Positions 1 to 9,499 of a stretch of 43,222 nucleotides of DNA are shown here, in pieces. Location of the stretch: NCBI GenBank assembly GCA_016841875.1, contig JAENYG010000026.1:1-43222 (forward strand), written 5' to 3'. Position 1 is the first letter of the stretch, and each line of letters starts with the position of its first letter. The notes beneath the pieces were generated by a model. The model searched no databases. It was not told the DNA's origin and worked only from the letters and a program-made list of their open reading frames with translations. The translations under genes were made by a program, and so were the position numbers. The DNA comes from Syntrophomonas sp. (GTDB lineage Bacteria; Bacillota; Syntrophomonadia; Syntrophomonadales; Syntrophomonadaceae).

Positions 1-117
1 AGCCGTGAGTATGGGGAATGGATAAATACTAGATGTGGTATAAAACACGAAATAAATACATATCGACCACTATATGTGGATTGTAGAAGCGAGTATATAC
101 ATATGATAACTAATTAA
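1..117 (+). CDS. C-terminal fragment of an unidentified gene, cut by the window start
   Basis: Reading frame 1 is open from the first base to a TAA at 115-117, giving 38 residues that end in HMITN. The other two forward frames carry early stops. The fragment is too short to recognise. Its position 68 bases before the aminotransferase and on the same strand suggests it is the last part of the preceding polysaccharide gene. It could be a chance open frame. Confidence 0.4.
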   Translation, partial: SREYGEWINTRCGIKHEINTYRPLYVDCRSEYIHMITN

Positions 118-185
118 AATAGGAAATTCAATGCTTAAAGCATTTAAGATATAGATTTGAGATTAAGGGAAGGAAGTCTTGTTTT

Positions 186-1298
186 ATGACAGATAGGATA
201 TACCTCTCATCACCTCACATGAGCGATGGAGGATATGAGATGCAATATATTAATGAAGCTTTTGATACAAATTGGATTGCACCCCTGGGGCCAAACGTGA
301 ATGAATTTGAAAAAGAACTAGCTGCTAAGGTTGGTGCAAAACATGCTGCCGCATTATCTTCTGGGACAGCTGCTATTCAGATGGCACTTAAGGCAGCTGG
401 TGTTGGTGAAGGGGATATAGTCTTTTGTCAAAGCCTTACTTTCTCGGCTACAGCTAATCCAATTATTTATCAGAATGCAACTCCTGTTTTTATAGATAGT
501 GATTTTGAAACTTGGAATATGGACCCTAATGCATTAGAAGAAGCCTTTGAGAAATATGGCGATAGTGTTAAGGCAGTTCTAGTTGTTCATTTATATGGTC
601 TATCAGCTGATTTAGACAAGATTATGGCTATTTGCCAGAAATATAATGTGGTTGTTATTGAAGATGCCGCCGAATCATTAGGAACCTATTATAAAGGAAA
701 ATATACCGGGACCTTCGGAGATTATGGGATCTTTTCCTTTAACGGCAACAAGATTATCACTACCTCCGGTGGTGGGATGCTTGTATCTAATAATGAAGAG
801 AAAATTAAGAAGGTTAGATTCTGGGCTACCCAGGCTAGGGACCAAGCAAGGCACTATCAGCATAGCGAATTAGGATTTAATTATCGCATGAGTAATGTTG
901 TTGCTGGTATCGGTAGAGGGCAATTAAAAGTATTAGTCCAGCGAGTTGTCAAGAAAAGATACATATTTGAGTTTTATAAAAGAGAACTTGGTGGGCTTGA
1001 TGGTGTTGAATTCATGCCGCTAAATGAGTGGAATGAGCCAAATTGCTGGTTAAGCTGTATAACACTAAGTGGACAAGTTAGACCGTTAGATATAATGGAA
1101 GCTTTGGAGAAAGAGAATATTGAATCCAGACCCATCTGGAAGCCGATGCACTTACAGCCGTTCTTTGAAAAGTATGATTATATCGGTAGAGATGTAAGTG
1201 AGAGGCTCTTTGAGAATGGCGTTTGCTTACCGAGTGATACGAAGATGACAGATGGGGATCTTGAGAGAATTTGTGGGATTGTTAAGGGGCTGTGGTAA
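186..1298 (+). CDS. DegT/DnrJ/EryC1/StrS-family sugar aminotransferase (PglE-like)
   Basis: This is a PLP-dependent aminotransferase that would convert a 4-keto nucleotide sugar to the 4-amino sugar, using glutamate as donor. The 370 residues match the usual family length. Visible features are the SSGTAA PLP-phosphate motif near residues 58-63, the EDAAE segment with D160, and the Schiff-base lysine K189 in FSFNGNKI. A purine-rich GGAAGGAA lies about 10 bases before the ATG. The PglC-like and PglD-like genes directly downstream (overlapping the next start) are the reason for favouring PglE (UDP-bacillosamine pathway) among DegT enzymes. The dehydratase PglF that should precede it is not in the window. 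The family assignment is firm; the substrate is inferred. Confidence 0.9.
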   Translation: MTDRIYLSSPHMSDGGYEMQYINEAFDTNWIAPLGPNVNEFEKELAAKVGAKHAAALSSGTAAIQMALKAAGVGEGDIVFCQSLTFSATANPIIYQNATPVFIDSDFETWNMDPNALEEAFEKYGDSVKAVLVVHLYGLSADLDKIMAICQKYNVVVIEDAAESLGTYYKGKYTGTFGDYGIFSFNGNKIITTSGGGMLVSNNEEKIKKVRFWATQARDQARHYQHSELGFNYRMSNVVAGIGRGQLKVLVQRVVKKRYIFEFYKRELGGLDGVEFMPLNEWNEPNCWLSCITLSGQVRPLDIMEALEKENIESRPIWKPMHLQPFFEKYDYIGRDVSERLFENGVCLPSDTKMTDGDLERICGIVKGLW

Positions 1299-1990
1299 AA
1301 ATAATGGATGACAAAAATAATTCCAACTTGCCAACTTTTCAACTTTCCAACAAAAAATCTATATACAGTAGATTTTTCAAAAGACCAATGGATTTTATTT
1401 TATCGCTTTGTGCAATTATTGTGTTAATGCCCGTTTTGCTGATAATAGCAATATTAGTCAGAATCAAGCTAGGAAGCCCGGTGCTGTTCAAACAGAAACG
1501 ACCAGGGCTTAATGAGAAGATATTTACTGTTTATAAGTTTCGGACGATGACAGATGAGAGAGATGAGAATGGGGAGTTACTGCCTGATGATATTCGCTTG
1601 ACAAGGTTTGGAAAGTTTCTAAGAAGTACAAGTTTAGATGAATTACCTGAACTTTTTAATATTATCAAGGGTGATATGTCAGTTGTGGGACCGAGGCCTT
1701 TATTGATACAGTATCTTCCACTTTATAATAACCATCAAAAGCGGAGACATGAAGTAAGGCCTGGTCTTTCCGGGCATGCCCAAGTGAATGGTAGGAATGC
1801 TATTAGCTGGGAAGATAAATTTAATCTAGATGTCGAGTATGTAGCTAATGTTAGCTTTATTGGTGATTGGAAAATCATATTTTTGACTTTGAAAAAGGCT
1901 TTTATGAGGCAAGACATTAATTCCGAAACCGCTGCAACGATGGAGCTGTTTAAAGGGACTGTTAATGCAGAAGAAAGAGTGAACATATGA
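1292..1990 (+). CDS. Undecaprenyl-phosphate sugar-1-phosphate transferase (PglC-like)
   Basis: This is a monotopic phosphoglycosyl transferase of the bacterial sugar transferase family. It would start the repeat unit by moving a sugar-1-phosphate from a UDP-sugar to undecaprenyl phosphate at the membrane. There is one hydrophobic segment (about residues 33-58), followed by the [11 protein letters not shown] and VYKFRTM motifs, the catalytic Asp-Glu pair in [10 protein letters not shown] (114-123), VVGPRP (131-136) and [14 protein letters not shown]. The start is ambiguous: GTG 1292 overlaps the previous gene, while ATG 1304 is in frame and gives a protein four residues shorter. At about 230 residues it matches small PglC-type enzymes and lacks the extra N-terminal domain of WbaP or WcaJ. 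Its stop overlaps the next start in ATGA. Confidence 0.92.
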   Translation: MVKIMDDKNNSNLPTFQLSNKKSIYSRFFKRPMDFILSLCAIIVLMPVLLIIAILVRIKLGSPVLFKQKRPGLNEKIFTVYKFRTMTDERDENGELLPDDIRLTRFGKFLRSTSLDELPELFNIIKGDMSVVGPRPLLIQYLPLYNNHQKRRHEVRPGLSGHAQVNGRNAISWEDKFNLDVEYVANVSFIGDWKIIFLTLKKAFMRQDINSETAATMELFKGTVNAEERVNI

Positions 1991-2610
1991 CTAGCAGAAA
2001 TAAACTTCTAATAATTGGAGCCAGCGGTCATGGCAGAGTTGTTGCAGATATTGCTATCAAAATGAATAGATGGCAACAAATTGCTTTTTTAGATGATGAT
2101 GAAGAAATTCAATCACCGATACGAGTAAAGGTTATTGGGAAATCAAATGATGCCTTTACATATATTAACGATTACGACATCTTTGTGGCAATCGGCAACA
2201 ATAAAACGAGAGAGAAAATTCAAACCCAGCTTGGGGTGGCTGGCGCAAACATTCCTACATTAATTCATCCTAGTACCATTATCGGTGAAAAGGTTGAAGT
2301 GGGAATAGGGACTGTTGTGATGGCCGGGGTGGTTATCAATTGTTGTAGCACTATAGGTGAGGGTTGCATCATTAATACGGGTGCGGTAATCGATCATGAT
2401 AATGTGATAGAAGATTATGTGCATATATCGCCGGGGGCGCGATTAGCTGGAACAATTAAAGTTGGGCAAGGATCCTGGCTAGGTATAGGTAGCGTAGTTA
2501 GTAATAACGTAAACATCATCAGTGGATGCATGATAGGTGCAGGGGCTGTGGTGGTTAAGGATATAACTGAACCCGGGACATATGTTGGGGTTCCGGCTAG
2601 GAGAGTTTAG
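1987..2610 (+). CDS. PglD/NeuD-family sugar O/N-acetyltransferase
   Basis: This is a left-handed beta-helix acyltransferase that would use acetyl-CoA to acetylate the amino group made by the preceding aminotransferase. The N-terminus carries the Rossmann-like nucleotide-sugar motif GASGHG (11-16). The C-terminal half shows hexapeptide-repeat periodicity ([31 protein letters not shown]). The expected catalytic histidine is in the DHDNVI segment near residue 137. The ATG overlaps the PglC-like stop by four bases, so the two genes are probably translationally coupled. Together the three genes resemble the Campylobacter pgl diacetylbacillosamine set. Confidence 0.9.
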   Translation: MTSRNKLLIIGASGHGRVVADIAIKMNRWQQIAFLDDDEEIQSPIRVKVIGKSNDAFTYINDYDIFVAIGNNKTREKIQTQLGVAGANIPTLIHPSTIIGEKVEVGIGTVVMAGVVINCCSTIGEGCIINTGAVIDHDNVIEDYVHISPGARLAGTIKVGQGSWLGIGSVVSNNVNIISGCMIGAGAVVVKDITEPGTYVGVPARRV

Positions 2611-2613
2611 TTA

Positions 2614-3885
2614 GTGAAGCAGAATATTTGGATATGGAATCATTACGCAACAAATATGTATTTTGATAAGGCCGGTAGGCATTATTGGTTCGCGGAAAAT
2701 CTAATAAAATCAGGATATAAGCCCACTATTTTTTGTGCATCAACAAACCATTTCTCAGACAAGAATGCTGATATTAACAAAGAAAAATATATCATTAATT
2801 CTTTAAATGATATTCCTTTTGTATTTGTTAAAACCCCTGATTACAAAGGGAATGGGAAGTCACGAGTAATTAATATGCTTACCTTCTATAAAAACCTCTT
2901 CCCTGTAGCGAAAGAACATGCAAAAACCTATGGAAAGCCTGATGTTATTCTTGCTTCAAGTGTCCACCCCCTTACATTAGTAGCAGGGATTAAGATAGCT
3001 AAGAAATTTGGTGCCCCTTGTATTTGTGAGGTCAGGGATTTATGGCCTGAGGCAATTTTTGCATTTAACAAATCAAGAGAAAAGAGTATTATAGGAAGAA
3101 TTCTTGTGGCCGGTGAACATTGGATTTATAAGAAAGCAGATGCACTTATCTTTACCAAAGAAGGCGATACAGATTATATCATAGAGAAAAAATGGGATAC
3201 AGAAAATGGTGGGACTATAGACCTTAAAAAAGCACATTACATAAATAACGGAGTTGACATTGAAGCCTTTAAAAAATCAAAAAGCACTAATACATTGGAT
3301 GACATTGATTTAAATGCAGACAAGTTTAATGTGGTTTATGTAGGTGCAATAAGACCTGTAAATAATGTAGGAAACATTTTAGATGCTGCAGCATTATTAA
3401 AAAATGATAAAAATATTAGATTTATAATATATGGTGATGGAAGCCAAAAAGATATGTTGGATAAGAGAGTTGTAGATGAGGGATTGTTAAATGTAAAGAT
3501 GAAAGGTTTTGTTAACAAACAATTCATACCATACATACTAAGCAAATCATCAATTAATATATTAAATTATTCCCAAACTCAATATAACTGGTCAAGGGGT
3601 AATAGTTCTAATAAGCTATTTGAATATATGGCTTCGGGGAAACCGATTATTTCAACTGTGAAGATGGGATACTCCATTATCGATAAATATAAATGCGGCA
3701 TAGAGCTAGAAGACAGTACACCCACAGAGTTAGCAAATACTATCTTAAAACTTAAGAATATGAATAAAGAGCAATACAATACATTGGGAGCAAATGCAAA
3801 AAGTGGGGCAGTGGACTTTGATTTTAAAAAATTAACTAATAAACTGATTGAAATCATAAACAAAGTCGTAGAGGATCAATCATGA
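2614..3885 (+). CDS. Glycosyltransferase family 4 (WbuB-like)
   Basis: This is a retaining GT-B glycosyltransferase that would add a sugar to the lipid-linked intermediate on the cytoplasmic face. The N-terminus begins IWIWNHYAT and continues with GRHYWFAENL, typical of WbuB-type GT4 proteins. EVRDLWPEAI lies at 139-148. The C-terminal donor domain has VVYVGAIRPVNNV and the EX7E-type segment KLFEYMASGKPII near residue 335. Translation probably starts at GTG 2614, three bases after the PglD-like stop, and the end overlaps the heparinase-like gene by four bases. The donor and acceptor sugars cannot be read from the sequence. Confidence 0.88.
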   Translation: MKQNIWIWNHYATNMYFDKAGRHYWFAENLIKSGYKPTIFCASTNHFSDKNADINKEKYIINSLNDIPFVFVKTPDYKGNGKSRVINMLTFYKNLFPVAKEHAKTYGKPDVILASSVHPLTLVAGIKIAKKFGAPCICEVRDLWPEAIFAFNKSREKSIIGRILVAGEHWIYKKADALIFTKEGDTDYIIEKKWDTENGGTIDLKKAHYINNGVDIEAFKKSKSTNTLDDIDLNADKFNVVYVGAIRPVNNVGNILDAAALLKNDKNIRFIIYGDGSQKDMLDKRVVDEGLLNVKMKGFVNKQFIPYILSKSSINILNYSQTQYNWSRGNSSNKLFEYMASGKPIISTVKMGYSIIDKYKCGIELEDSTPTELANTILKLKNMNKEQYNTLGANAKSGAVDFDFKKLTNKLIEIINKVVEDQS

Positions 3886-5741
3886 TTAAGTCACTTATAA
3901 CGGAATATGGTCTACCTTGGCTCTTTAATCGATCGCTATATTCTGCCAAGCTTAAAACAATGAGAAGAATACCACCTGCCGAAAAAATATTCGAAAAGGC
4001 TGTTACTATAAAAAGGATAGATATTTTTGATATAGATGCTGGAAGGCTTGAAAAGTTTTTAAGGGATTTATCTGATGAAAAGAAAGAAACAATCATTTCA
4101 GTTGCTGATAATGCAGTTGAAGGGAAAATTAAGGCCTTTTCTTCGATAGAACTTGATTATGGCAACCCGATTAATTGGCACTATAGCCCAATCACAAAGG
4201 TAGAAGTAGATAAGACTCTTAAATGGTACAAGATCCCTGACTTTGATCCCGAGAGAGGGGACATTAAAATTGTTTGGGAAGCATCAAGATTTACTCATTT
4301 CTTTTATTTTGCAAGAGCCTACCTTTTAACGAAAGAAAAGAAATATTATGATGCTTTTTCAGTTCAACTTAATAGTTGGGTAAAGGAAAATGGTTACTCG
4401 TATGGTGCTAATTATAAATGTGGGCAAGAAACTACATTAAGAACGATCAATGCTTTAATTACATATTCAATATTTAAGGAGTGTGGCTTTGATAGTCAAA
4501 GGGATAAAGATAATCTTCATAAATTAGTAGAAGGGAGTTATAAAAAAGTATTATCAAACTTCTTCTACGCCCACAAGTGTATAAGGAACAATCACACTTT
4601 TTCCGAGATAACAGGCCTGATTATTGGTGCCTGGTGTAGTGATGATAAAAAGAATTTAGAAAAAGCCTATAGACTACTTAATGAAGAAATTGAAAATCAG
4701 TTTTTATCAGATGGTGGATATGTACAACGTTCATTTAACTACCAAAGATTTGCCCTACAGCTTATGGAGTTCATTTTAAAGATTAGTAAGAAAACCAATA
4801 TGGATATCTCTGGCAAAAACAAGGGTCTTATAAAAAACAGTATTTTACTAATGTATCAAATGCAAGACGATACCGGAGATGTACCTAATTACGGTTCGAA
4901 TGATGGGGCGTTGATTTTCATGGTAACTTCTTGTGGATATCGTGATTTTAGACCTGTAATCAATACCTTATATTCCATATTGGAAGGAAAAAGAGTGTAT
5001 GATGCTGGTGACTATGATGAAGAACTATTGTGGTTTAGTGAAAAGGAAATAGATGAATTACCTACAAATAAGATTGAAAGAACTTCATCAGGGTTTAAGC
5101 AATCCGGGTTTTATTCCTTGAGGCATGATAATGGATTCCTAATGGTTATTCTTCAGCACTTTAAAACTAGGCCTGCTCAAATGGATCAGTTACATATCGA
5201 TATCTGGCATAAAGGTAAAAACATTTTTTGCGATAGTGGCACTTACTCCTATGCTGCAGATATTGGAAAGGAATTAGCTTTAACTGCGGCACATAACACC
5301 GTAAAAGTTGAAGGCAAGGAGCAGATGAAAAAACGGGGCCCGTTCCTGGTTTACGATTGGACGATTTGCAAAGATGTTTCCCACGATTCTGATAGCTTCT
5401 CAGGAACTATGATTTCTAAGAATGGATATACACATTTGAGAGACATTAAGAAAACTGCATGGGGGTATAGGATTAACGATAAAGTAATCAGTAATGACAA
5501 CCTTTGCAAGTTCCATTTTCATACACCCTTTGAAGTGAAAATATTTCAGTGGGGTTTCGAGTTGCACGATAAAGATGAGGTGCTATGCAAAGTAGGGGTA
5601 TTTAGTGAGGATATTGAAATAAATAAAGCCTATAGAAGTTTGTATTATTTGAAAAAAGAAGAAATAAATTGCATTACTGTAAGATGTAACATGAGCAACG
5701 GAAAATGCAATATGGTATTTGATTTAAGGCTTATTGATTAA
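3882..5741 (+). CDS. Heparinase II/III family protein
   Basis: This 619-residue protein matches the alginate-lyase-like alpha/alpha toroid plus heparinase II/III beta domain. NNHTFSEITGL (about 241-251) is the conserved Asn-His segment of the toroid. QMDQLHIDIWHKGKNIFCDS, followed by GTYSYA, is the signature of the C-terminal beta-sandwich domain. No signal peptide is evident at the N-terminus, so a role in the cytoplasm or non-classical export is possible. Such proteins are common inside capsule and O-antigen loci that contain uronic acids, where they may cleave the polymer by beta-elimination. The ATG overlaps the previous stop (ATGA). The family is clear; the substrate is unknown. Confidence 0.85.
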   Translation: MIKSLITEYGLPWLFNRSLYSAKLKTMRRIPPAEKIFEKAVTIKRIDIFDIDAGRLEKFLRDLSDEKKETIISVADNAVEGKIKAFSSIELDYGNPINWHYSPITKVEVDKTLKWYKIPDFDPERGDIKIVWEASRFTHFFYFARAYLLTKEKKYYDAFSVQLNSWVKENGYSYGANYKCGQETTLRTINALITYSIFKECGFDSQRDKDNLHKLVEGSYKKVLSNFFYAHKCIRNNHTFSEITGLIIGAWCSDDKKNLEKAYRLLNEEIENQFLSDGGYVQRSFNYQRFALQLMEFILKISKKTNMDISGKNKGLIKNSILLMYQMQDDTGDVPNYGSNDGALIFMVTSCGYRDFRPVINTLYSILEGKRVYDAGDYDEELLWFSEKEIDELPTNKIERTSSGFKQSGFYSLRHDNGFLMVILQHFKTRPAQMDQLHIDIWHKGKNIFCDSGTYSYAADIGKELALTAAHNTVKVEGKEQMKKRGPFLVYDWTICKDVSHDSDSFSGTMISKNGYTHLRDIKKTAWGYRINDKVISNDNLCKFHFHTPFEVKIFQWGFELHDKDEVLCKVGVFSEDIEINKAYRSLYYLKKEEINCITVRCNMSNGKCNMVFDLRLID

Positions 5742-5767
5742 TGCAATTTTGAAAGAAGGTTGAAGAT

Positions 5768-6988
5768 ATGATCAATGTAATAGGACTTGGCTACATAGGG
5801 CTTCCCACAGCATTAATGTTTGCTAAAAGTGGCATTGAGGTAATAGGCACCGACATCAATAAAAATTTAATAGAATCCCTTTCAAAAGGGCAATTAACAT
5901 TTGAAGAAAAAGGGTTAGACGATCTATTTAGCAGAGCGTCAGAAAAGGGAATAAAGTTTACTACTGAATACCAAAGAACAGATACATATATCGTTGCCGT
6001 ACCAACCCCGTATATTAATTCAAGTAAAAAGTTGGATCCGAAATATGTAATTTCTGCTGTAAATACAGTACTGGATGTTTGTGAAAAAGGTGCAATCTTA
6101 ATTATTGAATCCACTATATCACCTGGGTCAATTGATAGATATGTTCGGCCGGAAATTGAAAAAAGAGGGCTTGTTATAGGTGAAGATGTCCATCTTGTTC
6201 ATGCACCGGAAAGAATTATACCGGGAAACATGGTTTATGAGCTAGAACATAATTCAAGGGCAATAGGTGCAGATAATTTATCAATAGGTGAAAAGGTAAA
6301 GGAATTATACTCTAGTTTTTGCAAAACTGAGATTGTTGTAACTGATATAAGATCTGCAGAAATGTCAAAGGTTGTTGAGAATACCTATAGGGATATTAAT
6401 ATAGCTTTTGCCAATGAACTGGCAAAGATCTGTAGGGTAGACAATATGGACGTTTATGAAATTATTAGGATCGCTAATATGCATCCACGTGTTAACATAC
6501 TGCAGCCGGGGCCTGGTGTCGGTGGACATTGTATTTCCGTTGATCCTTGGTTTTTGGTAGGTGATTACCCGGGTCTTGCTAATATTATTTTGGCTGCTCG
6601 GAAAATTAATGATTCCATGCCAGCCCATGTGTTAGGCAGAATAAGAGATATCATGAGAGAACACAACATAAAGGATATATCGAAAATCGGTTTATATGGA
6701 TTAGCATACAAAGAAAATGTAGATGACACTAGAGAAAGCCCAACCCTCCAGCTTCTTGAAAGAATGGACGAGCATCTGGCCTTTGGGGTTAAAGTATATG
6801 ATCCATTCATTAAAACCAGAATGGTTGAGCACCAGTTTATGAATTTTGAAGATTTTTTAAATGAGATTGAAATACTTGTTATTATGACGGCTCATGATCA
6901 TATTAAAAATAACATGGATTTAATTAAGGAAAAGCTTGTGTTAGATACTAAAAACATTTGTATTTTTGACGGTACATATAAATTATAG
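5768..6988 (+). CDS. wecC: UDP-N-acetyl-D-mannosamine dehydrogenase
   Basis: This enzyme oxidises UDP-ManNAc to UDP-ManNAcA with two NAD+. The protein has the NAD-binding GLGYIG at residues 6-11, VAVPTP at 77-82, ESTISPG at 114-120 and HAPERIIPG at 145-153. The catalytic cysteine is C255 in GPGVGGHCISVDPW. The ERIIPG form and 406-residue length point to the WecC/UDP-ManNAc branch rather than UDP-glucose dehydrogenase. An AAGAAGGTTGA ribosome site precedes the ATG. The WecB gene that makes its substrate follows 14 bases downstream, which strongly supports the assignment. Confidence 0.93.
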   Translation: MINVIGLGYIGLPTALMFAKSGIEVIGTDINKNLIESLSKGQLTFEEKGLDDLFSRASEKGIKFTTEYQRTDTYIVAVPTPYINSSKKLDPKYVISAVNTVLDVCEKGAILIIESTISPGSIDRYVRPEIEKRGLVIGEDVHLVHAPERIIPGNMVYELEHNSRAIGADNLSIGEKVKELYSSFCKTEIVVTDIRSAEMSKVVENTYRDINIAFANELAKICRVDNMDVYEIIRIANMHPRVNILQPGPGVGGHCISVDPWFLVGDYPGLANIILAARKINDSMPAHVLGRIRDIMREHNIKDISKIGLYGLAYKENVDDTRESPTLQLLERMDEHLAFGVKVYDPFIKTRMVEHQFMNFEDFLNEIEILVIMTAHDHIKNNMDLIKEKLVLDTKNICIFDGTYKL

Positions 6989-7002
6989 ATAGGATAAATG
7001 CA

Positions 7003-8097
7003 ATGAATAAAAGGATAATGGTGGTTTTTGGAACAAGACCTGAAGCGATTAAGATGTGTCCCGTAGTTAAAGAACTGAAAACCAGGCAAAAGTTGGATAT
7101 AGTAGTATGTGTAACTGGTCAACATAGAGAGATGTTAGATCAAGTGCTGGAGGTATTTAACGTGGCTCCGGATTTCGACCTCTCTATTATGAAGTCAAAG
7201 CAGACTTTGTTTGATGTAACTATTAATATACTAGAGAAGATGAAAGCCGTTCTTGAAGAAGTGAAGCCTGATATTGTGTTAGTTCATGGTGATACTTCCA
7301 CGACTTTTGTGGCGGCACTTGCCTGCTTTTATTTGCAAATCCCAGTGGGGCATGTAGAGGCAGGGCTTAGAACTTATAATATCTATTCTCCATATCCGGA
7401 AGAATTTAATCGACAAGCTGTCGGGATTGTGGCCAAATATAATTTTGCTCCTACTGAATTATCTAAAGAAAACCTTCTAAAGGAAGGTAAGGATCCTAAA
7501 AAAATCTACGTTACAGGTAATACTGCCATAGATGCACTTAAAACTACGGTTAGAGATGATTACTATCACGAGCGTTTAAAGTGGGCAGCAGATAGTAAAC
7601 TAATAATGATAACGGCTCATAGAAGAGAAAATCTTGGAGAACCGATGAGAAATATGTTCGGAGCAATAAAGAGAATTGTAGATGAACACAAGGATATCAA
7701 AGCAATTTACCCAATCCATATGAACCCGGTAGTCAGAGAAGCAGCAAATGAGCTATTAGGCGATTGCGACAGAATAAGAATTATTGGGCCATTAGATGTT
7801 TTGGATTTTCACAACTTTATGGCGAGATCCTATCTTATATTAACTGACAGTGGTGGAATTCAAGAAGAAGCTCCAAGTTTGGGCAAACCAGTTCTTGTTA
7901 TGAGAGATACCACAGAAAGACCGGAAGGAATAGAGGCTGGAACACTTAAACTGGTAGGCACAGACGAAGAGGTTATTTACAAGACGTTTAAGCAGTTATT
8001 AGAAGATCAAAGTGAATACGATAAAATGAGTAAGGCTAGCAATCCCTATGGCGATGGATTTGCTAGTAAGAGAATAGCAGACATTCTTTGCAACTGA
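7003..8097 (+). CDS. wecB: Non-hydrolysing UDP-N-acetylglucosamine 2-epimerase
   Basis: This enzyme interconverts UDP-GlcNAc and UDP-ManNAc in the cytoplasm and so feeds the WecC enzyme encoded just before it. Diagnostic segments are FGTRPEAIK (9-17), VHGDTST, GHVEAGLRT, YPEEFNRQAVG, TAHRREN and LTDSGGIQEEAPSLGKPVL followed by RDTTERPEGIEAG. The length of 364 residues is normal for the non-hydrolysing family. The hydrolysing NeuC-type enzymes lack several of these motifs. Confidence 0.95.
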   Translation: MNKRIMVVFGTRPEAIKMCPVVKELKTRQKLDIVVCVTGQHREMLDQVLEVFNVAPDFDLSIMKSKQTLFDVTINILEKMKAVLEEVKPDIVLVHGDTSTTFVAALACFYLQIPVGHVEAGLRTYNIYSPYPEEFNRQAVGIVAKYNFAPTELSKENLLKEGKDPKKIYVTGNTAIDALKTTVRDDYYHERLKWAADSKLIMITAHRRENLGEPMRNMFGAIKRIVDEHKDIKAIYPIHMNPVVREAANELLGDCDRIRIIGPLDVLDFHNFMARSYLILTDSGGIQEEAPSLGKPVLVMRDTTERPEGIEAGTLKLVGTDEEVIYKTFKQLLEDQSEYDKMSKASNPYGDGFASKRIADILCN

Positions 8098-8098
8098 A

Positions 8099-9499
8099 AT
8101 GGTGGGTGTATATTATATGGATTTGATAAAGGTGTATAATAAATTACCTATTTTTGGTCAAAATATAGCCTGTTCTATTGAAGGGAAAAGGATCAAACTA
8201 AACAGATATAACAAGGAATTCAATAAGACACTTCATAGTTTTAAGCAGCGAAGCAATTGGACTTATGAACAAAAATGTGAATTTAGGGATGAAAGATTGC
8301 AAAAGATGGTTAGATACTGCTATCAATCAGTACCATATTATAGAAAAATATTTGATGAATATGGTATAAATCCAGATTCAATAAATACCTTAGATGATTT
8401 AAAGGTGATACCAATCTTAACAAAAAATATGGTAAAGAATAATTTTAAGGACTTAATATCAGACGATTTCGATAAAAATAAAATGATTAAAACAAGTACA
8501 AGCGGGACAACTGGATCTGGACTATTTTTTTACACCACTGATAAAGCAATTCATGAACAGTTTGCAACTTTTTGGAGGGCAAGAAACAACATTGGTATAG
8601 AATTAGAAGAATATAATGCTACTTTTGGAGGACAAAATATTGTCCCTTTGGAACAAAACAAATCACCTTTTTGGAGATATAACATACCAGGAAATCAGGT
8701 GTATTTTAGTGTCTATCATCTAAATGAAAAAAATATTGAAAGTTATATATCTGAACTAGGTAAGAAAAAGATAAAATGGATTCATAGTTATCCTTCCGCA
8801 ATCAGTTTAATTGCACAATACATGATTGAAAATGATATAAAATTAAAAAATAAGGTTAGATTTATTACTACAGGATCAGAAAATTTAATGGATACACAGA
8901 AAGATATTATTTATAATGCATTTGGAGTTGTACCGTATCAACATTATGGACAAGCTGAAAATGTAGCTATTTTTTCTGAGGATGTAGACCATAAAGTTTT
9001 AGTAGATGAGGATTTTTCTGCAGTAGAATTTATATATGATTCAGAGCTTCAAATTTATAAAGTCGTAGGAACCTCTTTTAACAACTATGCCATGCCATTT
9101 ATAAGATATGAAGTTGGAGATGTTGTAGATTATACAGAAACCAGGGAGGGTAGGCGAATTAATGTTATAGATGGTAGAAGGGATGATTATATAGTACTTT
9201 CAAGCGGAACCAAGGTGGGTAGGCTTGCACATATTTTGAAAGGTGTATTAAATATTTCAGAATCACAGATTGTTCAAAAGAAAATTGGGGAAATAACAAT
9301 TAATATTGTTAGAAGCAATCATTATTCTAAAGATGATGAAACCCAACTAATAAGAAATCTTTACAGTAGAATTGGTTATTCTGAGGAGATTAACATTGAA
9401 TATGTAAATGAAATTCCTAAAACTAAAAATGGTAAATTGAGATTTGTAATATCGGAGATTACCAATCAAGATAGAAAAAGAGGGGCAGAATCAGTGTGA
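8099..9499 (+). CDS. CapK/phenylacetate-CoA-ligase-like adenylate-forming protein
   Basis: This is an AMP-forming ligase homologue of the type found in capsule loci (CapK-like). The phosphate-binding motif TSTSGTTGSG lies near residue 135. YGQAENVAIF and the hinge-side segment YEVGDVVDY followed by GRRDDY fit the PaaK-type fold. Its role in polysaccharide synthesis is not well established; it may activate an acyl or amino acid substituent. The start is uncertain: ATG 8099 sits two bases after the WecB stop, whereas ATG 8117 is preceded by GGTGGG at good spacing and would remove six residues. The 3' end overlaps the next gene by four bases. Confidence 0.82.
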   Translation: MVGVYYMDLIKVYNKLPIFGQNIACSIEGKRIKLNRYNKEFNKTLHSFKQRSNWTYEQKCEFRDERLQKMVRYCYQSVPYYRKIFDEYGINPDSINTLDDLKVIPILTKNMVKNNFKDLISDDFDKNKMIKTSTSGTTGSGLFFYTTDKAIHEQFATFWRARNNIGIELEEYNATFGGQNIVPLEQNKSPFWRYNIPGNQVYFSVYHLNEKNIESYISELGKKKIKWIHSYPSAISLIAQYMIENDIKLKNKVRFITTGSENLMDTQKDIIYNAFGVVPYQHYGQAENVAIFSEDVDHKVLVDEDFSAVEFIYDSELQIYKVVGTSFNNYAMPFIRYEVGDVVDYTETREGRRINVIDGRRDDYIVLSSGTKVGRLAHILKGVLNISESQIVQKKIGEITINIVRSNHYSKDDETQLIRNLYSRIGYSEEINIEYVNEIPKTKNGKLRFVISEITNQDRKRGAESV

